64,000 nt of DNA. Source: JBLMYQ01 sp050260055. GTDB lineage: Bacteria; Bacillota; Clostridia; Acetivibrionales; UBA4821. The position numbers were made by a program, and so were the translations under genes. Location: the NCBI GenBank assembly GCA_050260055.1, contig JBLNBO010000022.1:251044-315043 (forward strand), given 5' to 3'. Below, piece after piece: positions 59,392 through 64,000 of the stretch (positions are counted from its first letter, which is position 1; every line of letters begins with the position of its first letter). The notes below the pieces were generated by a model. It did not search any database and was not told where the DNA came from. It saw nothing but the letters and a program-made list of their open reading frames with translations.

Positions 59392-60180
59392 ATGAAAAAA
59401 GATAGTTATAAGTTTTATGATCTTGTCGAAATAATGGAGGTCCTTAGAAGCGAAAATGGGTGTCCATGGGATAGAGAGCAGACACATGAATCAATAAAGA
59501 GATATCTTATTGAAGAAACCTATGAAGTTCTTGAGGCAATTGATAAAAAGGACAAGTCTCTTCTTTGCGAGGAGCTCGGAGACCTAATGCTGCAAGTAGT
59601 TTTCCATGCACGAATAGCTGAAGAAAATAAAGATTTTAATATTGATGATGTTATTACAGGGATAAGCAAAAAGATGTATTCTCGTCATACTCATGTTTTT
59701 GGAGAGGATATAGCAAAAACAGCGGATGACGTTCTCCAAAATTGGGATAAGATAAAACGGAATGAAAAACAGATTAATTCTTATACAGAAGAAATGAAAA
59801 GTATTGCCAAAAACCTTCCTGCGCTTATGAGAAGTTACAAGGTGCAGAATAAGGCAGCCAAGGTAGGCTTTGATTGGGATAATGTTGAGGATGCAATGGC
59901 AAAAATCTATGAAGAGCTTGATGAACTAAAAATTGCGGCAAAGAATGGTAATAAAGATGAAATGCATGAAGAATTAGGGGATTTACTTTTTGCAGTTGTA
60001 AATGTATCTCGATTTTTGGAAATTCATCCCGAGCTTGCACTATCTGATACAGTTGAAAAATTCATAAGGAGGTTTGAATATATAGAAAAAAGCGCGGCCC
60101 AAATGAGTAAAAAAATGGAAGAAATGACATTAAAAGAGATGGATAACCTCTGGAACCAGTCAAAATCACAAAAAATTTAA
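59392..60180 (+). CDS. mazG: Nucleoside triphosphate pyrophosphohydrolase MazG
   Basis: MazG hydrolyses NTPs and dNTPs to monophosphates and pyrophosphate, cleaning damaged nucleotides. The 262-residue protein has two MazG repeats. The first contains CPWDREQTHESIKRYLIEETYEVLEAI and EELGDLMLQVVFHA with the EExxE and ExxD metal ligands; the second has EELDELKIAAKNG and HEELGDLLFAVVNVSRFL. The ATG follows TTAGGAGGAA. The N-terminal methylase domain of Bacillus YabN is absent. Confidence 0.95.
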   Translation: MKKDSYKFYDLVEIMEVLRSENGCPWDREQTHESIKRYLIEETYEVLEAIDKKDKSLLCEELGDLMLQVVFHARIAEENKDFNIDDVITGISKKMYSRHTHVFGEDIAKTADDVLQNWDKIKRNEKQINSYTEEMKSIAKNLPALMRSYKVQNKAAKVGFDWDNVEDAMAKIYEELDELKIAAKNGNKDEMHEELGDLLFAVVNVSRFLEIHPELALSDTVEKFIRRFEYIEKSAAQMSKKMEEMTLKEMDNLWNQSKSQKI

Positions 60181-60202
60181 AAAAAACATGAAAATAAAGG
60201 GT

Positions 60203-60231
60203 TTGGAAGAAGGAATTTCTAAAATTATATA
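60203..60231 (+). promoter_or_regulatory. Probable promoter for hup
   Basis: TTGGAA at 60203-60208, a 17-base spacer and TATATA at 60226-60231, about 40 bases before the hup start. Confidence 0.5.
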
Positions 60232-60271
60232 GAATTAGCTATATGTAAAATTTTATTAGGAGGTATGGTTG

Positions 60272-60550
60272 ATGAACAAAGCAGATCTCGTAACCAAAAT
60301 ATCAGAAAAGAGCAAAATGTCCAAAAAGGATTCAGAAAAAGTTTTAAACGCTTTCATGGACAGTATAGAAGAAGCTCTTAAGAAAGGTGACAAAGTTCAA
60401 CTCGTTGGCTTTGGTTCTTTCGAAGTTAGACAAAGAGCAGCTAGAAAAGGCCGCAACCCACAAACAAAAGCTGAAATCACAATTCCTGCTTCAAAAGCTC
60501 CAGTATTCAAAGTTGGAAAAGCTTTGAAGGATGCTGTTAGCAAGAAATAA
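60272..60550 (+). CDS. hup: DNA-binding protein HU
   Basis: HU is the dimeric nucleoid protein that bends DNA. The 92-residue protein has the normal family size, with the signature GFGSFEVRQRAARKGRNPQT forming the DNA-binding arm and the N-terminal MNKADLVTKI. The ATG at 60272 lies after TTAGGAGGT at a slightly long spacing; a TTG one codon earlier is less likely. It has a probable promoter and a strong terminator of its own, in line with high expression. Confidence 0.97.
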   Translation: MNKADLVTKISEKSKMSKKDSEKVLNAFMDSIEEALKKGDKVQLVGFGSFEVRQRAARKGRNPQTKAEITIPASKAPVFKVGKALKDAVSKK

Positions 60551-60570
60551 TTTAATTTATTAATAATAAA

Positions 60571-60599
60571 AAAAATCAGGATTTCTCCTGATTTTTTTT
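60571..60599 (+). terminator. Terminator after hup
   Basis: AATCAGGA pairs with TCCTGATT around a four-base loop, extended by A/T pairs, with a run of eight T residues. Confidence 0.93.
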
Positions 60600-60656
60600 A
60601 TTATTTTATTATATAATCAGACTAATGATAAAAGTGTTTTAGGAAGAGGTAAAAAT

Positions 60657-60896
60657 ATGAGATTGGATAAATTTTTAAAGGTTTCTAGGATTGTCAAAAG
60701 AAGAACAGTAGCTAATGAGATGTGTGATGCAGGAAAGGTTAGTATAAATGATAGAATAGCTAAGGCATCTACCGAGGTTAAGGTTGGCGATATCATTGAA
60801 ATGAAATTTGGTGCAAGTATAACCAAGTTTGAAGTGCTAGGAATAAAAGAGCATGTCAGAAAGGAAGAAACTTCAGAGATGTTTAGAATGATATAA
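60657..60896 (+). CDS. rqcP: RqcP (YabO), S4-domain ribosome quality control protein
   Basis: The 79-residue protein is a single S4 RNA-binding domain (MRLDKFLKVSRIVKRRTVAN and GKVSINDRIAKASTEVKVGD). RqcP binds stalled 50S subunits and helps RqcH add alanine tails. Size and position after mazG-hup match YabO, which in Bacillus is followed by yabP/yabQ; here dnaE follows instead. AGGAAGAGGT precedes the ATG. Confidence 0.92.
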   Translation: MRLDKFLKVSRIVKRRTVANEMCDAGKVSINDRIAKASTEVKVGDIIEMKFGASITKFEVLGIKEHVRKEETSEMFRMI

Positions 60897-61010
60897 TCTT
60901 ATATTTATTATTCATGAAAAATATTCATAAGCAATTTTGTTTTTAAGTTAAAATCTATCATCAATTATATATGATATAATATGCTTAAAATCGATTGAAT
61001 GAGGTAAAAA

Positions 61011-64000
61011 ATGCCGGATTTCGTACATCTGCATGTGCATACGGAATACAGTCTTTTAGATGGGGCTAATAGAGTCCATGACCTGGTTTCGAGGACAAAG
61101 GAACTGGGTATGAATAGTATTGCCATTACAGACCATGGGGTAATGTATGGAGTAATTGACTTCTATAAGGAATGTACTAAACAAGGAATCAAGCCTATTA
61201 TCGGCTGCGAGGTTTATACTGCTGCGCGTACAAGGCATGACAAGCAGGCGGGAGTTGATGCTTCTCAAGGACACCTTATTCTGCTTGCAAAAAATAACCA
61301 AGGTTATAAGAATTTGATGCAGATTGTATCTCTTGGGTTTACTGAGGGCTTTTATTATAAACCTAGAGTTGATATGGAAGTTCTTGAACGTTATTCAGAA
61401 GGTTTAATCTGTTTGAGCGCCTGCCTTTCGGGAGATATACCAAAGGCAATTCTAAATGGCAACTATAACAAAGCTAAAGAGCTTGCTATTAAACTAAATA
61501 AAACATTTGGAGAAGGAAATTTTTATCTAGAAATCCAGGATAACGGAATTCAAGACCAAAAGATAGTAAATCAAAACCTAATAAAGCTTTCAAATGAGTC
61601 TGGTATTCCGCTTGTAGCAACTAATGATGCACATTATTTAAAAAGAGAAGACAGCGAAATCCATGAGATTCTTTTATGCATACAGACAGGCAAGAATATG
61701 GATGATGAAGATAGAATGAGATTTGGAACTCCCGAGTTTTATGTAAAATCGCCAGAGGAAATGATTCAACGGTTTGGTGAGATTAATGGAGCTATTGAAA
61801 ATACAGCAAAAATTGCAGAGATGTGCAATGTTGAAATTGAGTTTGGTAAGATTAAACTTCCGGAGTATAAGATTTCAAGTGAAAATGATAATTTTACCTA
61901 TTTAAAGGGGCTTTGCTTTGAAGGTTTGAATAAAAGATTTGGCGGAAAAGCAGGGGAAAACGAAAAAGAGAGACTTGAATATGAACTTAAAACCATACAT
62001 GATATGGGTTATATAGATTATTTTTTAATTGTTTGGGATTTCATCAAATATGCAAAGGATAATGGCATAATGGTTGGGCCTGGAAGGGGTTCTGCGGCAG
62101 GAAGCCTGGTTTCTTACTGTTTAGAGATTACGGATATTAATCCTTTGCGGTATGGATTATTATTTGAAAGATTTCTCAATCCTGAAAGAATAAGCATGCC
62201 TGATATTGATATTGATTTCTGCTTTGAAAGAAGGCAGGAGGTTATAGATTATGTTGTACGCAAATATGGAAGTGATAGGGTAGCACAAATAATAACATTT
62301 GGAACCATGGCAGCAAGGGCGGCCATAAGGGACGTTGGAAGGGCTCTAAATATGTCATATGGCGAAGTTGATATTGTTGCTAAGCAAATACCTATGGAAT
62401 TAGGAATGACCATAAATCGGGCGTTAGAAGTCAATGTAGAGCTTAAAAAAAATTATGATTCCGATATACGCGTACAGAAACTTATAGATACTGCTAAAGC
62501 CTTAGAGGGGCTTACAAGACATGCATCAATTCATGCAGCTGGCGTAGTAATAACAGATATTCCAGCAGTTGAATATGTGCCTTTGCAAAAAAATGAAGAT
62601 GGAAGCGTTACAACCCAGTTTACAATGGGGCTGCTGGAGGAACTTGGCCTTTTAAAAATGGACTTTCTGGGTTTAAGGACCTTAACTGTAATAAGGGACG
62701 CTGTAAATTTTATCAAACAAACAAAAGGGCTAGATATTGATATTTCTTCAATAAATTATGAAGATGAAAAACCTTTAAAGCTTATTAGCGAGGGTAAAAC
62801 TGAAGGTGTGTTCCAAGTTGAAAGCCCAGGGATGAAGCAGTTTATGAAAGAATTAAAACCAGCTTCGCTTGAAGACATAATAGCAGGGAATTCTCTTTAC
62901 AGACCAGGTCCCATGGATCAAATCCCAAGATATATTAGAAATAAAAATCATCCTGATGCAATTGAATACACGCATGTTAAGCTTGAACCAATACTGAAAG
63001 TAACTTATGGATGCATGGTTTATCAGGAACAGGTAATGCAAATTGTTAGGGATTTGGCAGGATATTCTCTTGGCAGATCAGATTTGGTTCGAAGGGCTAT
63101 GTCCAAGAAAAAAACTGAAGTAATGAAGCAGGAAAGGCAAAACTTTATTCATGGAATAATTGATGATAACGGAAATGTTGTTGTTCCGGGGGCCATTAGA
63201 AATGGGCTTGATGAAAATTCAGCCAATCAAATATTTGATGAGATGATGGAGTTTGCAAAATATGCTTTTAACAAATCTCATGCGGCTGCATATGCTGTAA
63301 TAACATATCAGACAGCCTGGTTAAAAACATATTATCCGGTTGAGTTCATGGCAGCTTTATTGAACAGCTTTTTAGGAAGTATTGAAAAGGTTACCCAATA
63401 TATTCGTGAATGTAGGAATATGGGTATAAAAGTTCTGCCTCCGGATGTTAATGAAAGTTCAATAGGATTTACTATTTCAGGGAGTAATATTCGATTTGGT
63501 CTTGCAGCAGTTAAGAATGTTGGTGAAGGAGCAGTTGCCAGTATTATTGAAACAAGAACAAACTCAGGAGCATTTACTGATTTTATAGATTTTTGTACTA
63601 AAATGGATGGTAAAGAAGTAAATAAAAGATGTGTAGAGAGCCTAATAAAATGTGGCGCTTTCGATTCACTTGGGGCAGGAAGAGCACAGTTGATGGCAGG
63701 TTTCGAAAGAATAATTGATGGGATTCAGAATACCCGTAAAAAGAATATACAAGGACAAGTTTCATTGTTTGACAGCGGAGAAAAGGCATCAGAAATTGTC
63801 CTTACGCTTCCTGATTTAAAAGAATATCCGCAAAAGCTTCTTTTATCAATGGAAAAAGAAATGATTGGTCTTTATATCAGCGGCCATCCGTTAGAGGGTT
63901 ATGAAGAGGAATTAAAGAAGCAGGGAACAGTTTCAATATTGGATATTTTAAATATGAATCAAAATTCAGAGTCCAGAGTACAGAATTCAGAATTCGGCTT
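61011..64000 (+). CDS. dnaE: DNA polymerase III subunit alpha (partial, 3' end outside)
   Basis: The reading frame is open from ATG 61011 to the window end, 996 codons of the usual about 1150. The N-terminal PHP domain (FVHLHVHTEYSLLDG, AITDHGVMYG) is followed by the C-family polymerase core with VGPGRGSAAGSLVSY and the catalytic aspartates in PDIDIDFC. HHH/OB regions begin beyond, with ISGHPLEGYEEEL. AATGAGGTAA precedes the start, and an extended -10 (TGATATAAT near 60975) lies upstream. The last 11 visible codons are written in heptad repeats (63963-63997), an unusual insertion in such a conserved gene. Confidence 0.96.
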   Translation, partial: MPDFVHLHVHTEYSLLDGANRVHDLVSRTKELGMNSIAITDHGVMYGVIDFYKECTKQGIKPIIGCEVYTAARTRHDKQAGVDASQGHLILLAKNNQGYKNLMQIVSLGFTEGFYYKPRVDMEVLERYSEGLICLSACLSGDIPKAILNGNYNKAKELAIKLNKTFGEGNFYLEIQDNGIQDQKIVNQNLIKLSNESGIPLVATNDAHYLKREDSEIHEILLCIQTGKNMDDEDRMRFGTPEFYVKSPEEMIQRFGEINGAIENTAKIAEMCNVEIEFGKIKLPEYKISSENDNFTYLKGLCFEGLNKRFGGKAGENEKERLEYELKTIHDMGYIDYFLIVWDFIKYAKDNGIMVGPGRGSAAGSLVSYCLEITDINPLRYGLLFERFLNPERISMPDIDIDFCFERRQEVIDYVVRKYGSDRVAQIITFGTMAARAAIRDVGRALNMSYGEVDIVAKQIPMELGMTINRALEVNVELKKNYDSDIRVQKLIDTAKALEGLTRHASIHAAGVVITDIPAVEYVPLQKNEDGSVTTQFTMGLLEELGLLKMDFLGLRTLTVIRDAVNFIKQTKGLDIDISSINYEDEKPLKLISEGKTEGVFQVESPGMKQFMKELKPASLEDIIAGNSLYRPGPMDQIPRYIRNKNHPDAIEYTHVKLEPILKVTYGCMVYQEQVMQIVRDLAGYSLGRSDLVRRAMSKKKTEVMKQERQNFIHGIIDDNGNVVVPGAIRNGLDENSANQIFDEMMEFAKYAFNKSHAAAYAVITYQTAWLKTYYPVEFMAALLNSFLGSIEKVTQYIRECRNMGIKVLPPDVNESSIGFTISGSNIRFGLAAVKNVGEGAVASIIETRTNSGAFTDFIDFCTKMDGKEVNKRCVESLIKCGAFDSLGAGRAQLMAGFERIIDGIQNTRKKNIQGQVSLFDSGEKASEIVLTLPDLKEYPQKLLLSMEKEMIGLYISGHPLEGYEEELKKQGTVSILDILNMNQNSESRVQNSEFG
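63963..63997 (+). repeat. Heptad tandem repeat, AATTCAG type, inside dnaE
   Basis: Five 7-base units related to AATTCAG stay in the dnaE frame and encode a run rich in Ser, Gln, Asn and Glu (QNSESRVQNSEF). The array may continue past the window. The unit is the reverse-complement relative of the run at 15849-15883. Confidence 0.75.

Noticed and set aside
1..64000. CRISPR arrays, insertion sequences, phage genes, rRNA operons
   Set aside because: No regularly spaced direct repeats of CRISPR type, transposase motifs, phage structural genes or rRNA sequence were seen on reading the window.

Overview
The window is a 64 kb stretch of low-GC chromosome from an endospore-forming member of the Clostridia. 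The evidence is AT-rich DNA with strong GGAGG-type ribosome binding sites, spore genes (a CotS-like kinase fold, cwlD, spoVT, spoVB, yabO/rqcP), split gcvPA/gcvPB, a GTP-type PEP carboxykinase and a clostridial Tad (Flp) pilus locus. The genus cannot be named from the sequence alone. Both ends cut genes: the tail of a [4Fe-4S] protein on the left and a truncated dnaE on the right.

Region 1 (1-7.8 kb): ispE, then a co-oriented run of a CotS-like gene, gcvT, an amidohydrolase, gcvH, gcvPA and gcvPB (glycine cleavage T, H and P proteins; no L-protein gene here). It ends at a perfect 21-bp convergent terminator shared with a small metal-binding HMA protein. Region 2 (8-13.3 kb): a Vps4-like AAA+ ATPase, PspA (the bacterial ESCRT-III homologue) and a membrane coiled-coil protein, followed by acpS, half an EamA transporter and a class IV aminotransferase. 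Region 3 (13.6-31.5 kb): housekeeping and sensory genes, comprising two chemoreceptors, metG, tatD, a G5/3D-domain wall protein, rsmA, cdd, pckG, a REC-GGDEF protein with a degenerate GGDDY site, cwlD, pcrA and a J-domain protein.

Region 4 (31.6-42 kb): a complete Tad pilus operon (tadZ, tadA, tadB, tadC, Flp pilin, two TadE-like pseudopilins, a DUF5702-like protein, a DUF6382-like protein, a prepilin peptidase). Region 5 (42.1-47.4 kb) is the most unusual part. It holds a VirD4/TraG-type coupling ATPase without relaxase or T4SS genes, a probable stand-alone structured RNA on the minus strand with its own promoter and terminator, a Replic_Relax-like winged-helix protein, an S1-domain protein with a possible leader peptide, and tRNA-Arg(CCG). 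Region 6 (47.5-64 kb): the conserved pth-mfd-prsA-spoVT block, three surface-glycan genes, a polysaccharide deacetylase, spoVB-mazG-hup-rqcP and dnaE.

Two kinds of repetitive structure are scattered through the window. One is short tandem heptad repeats (at least seven sites, three of them inside coding sequence or over a start codon). The other is long imperfect palindromes (1119-1221 and 17826-17949). The best candidates for something undescribed are the minus-strand RNA near 45.0 kb, the AAA+/PspA/membrane-protein cassette and the TraG-like gene next to the Tad operon. No CRISPR array, rRNA, insertion sequence or phage gene was seen.
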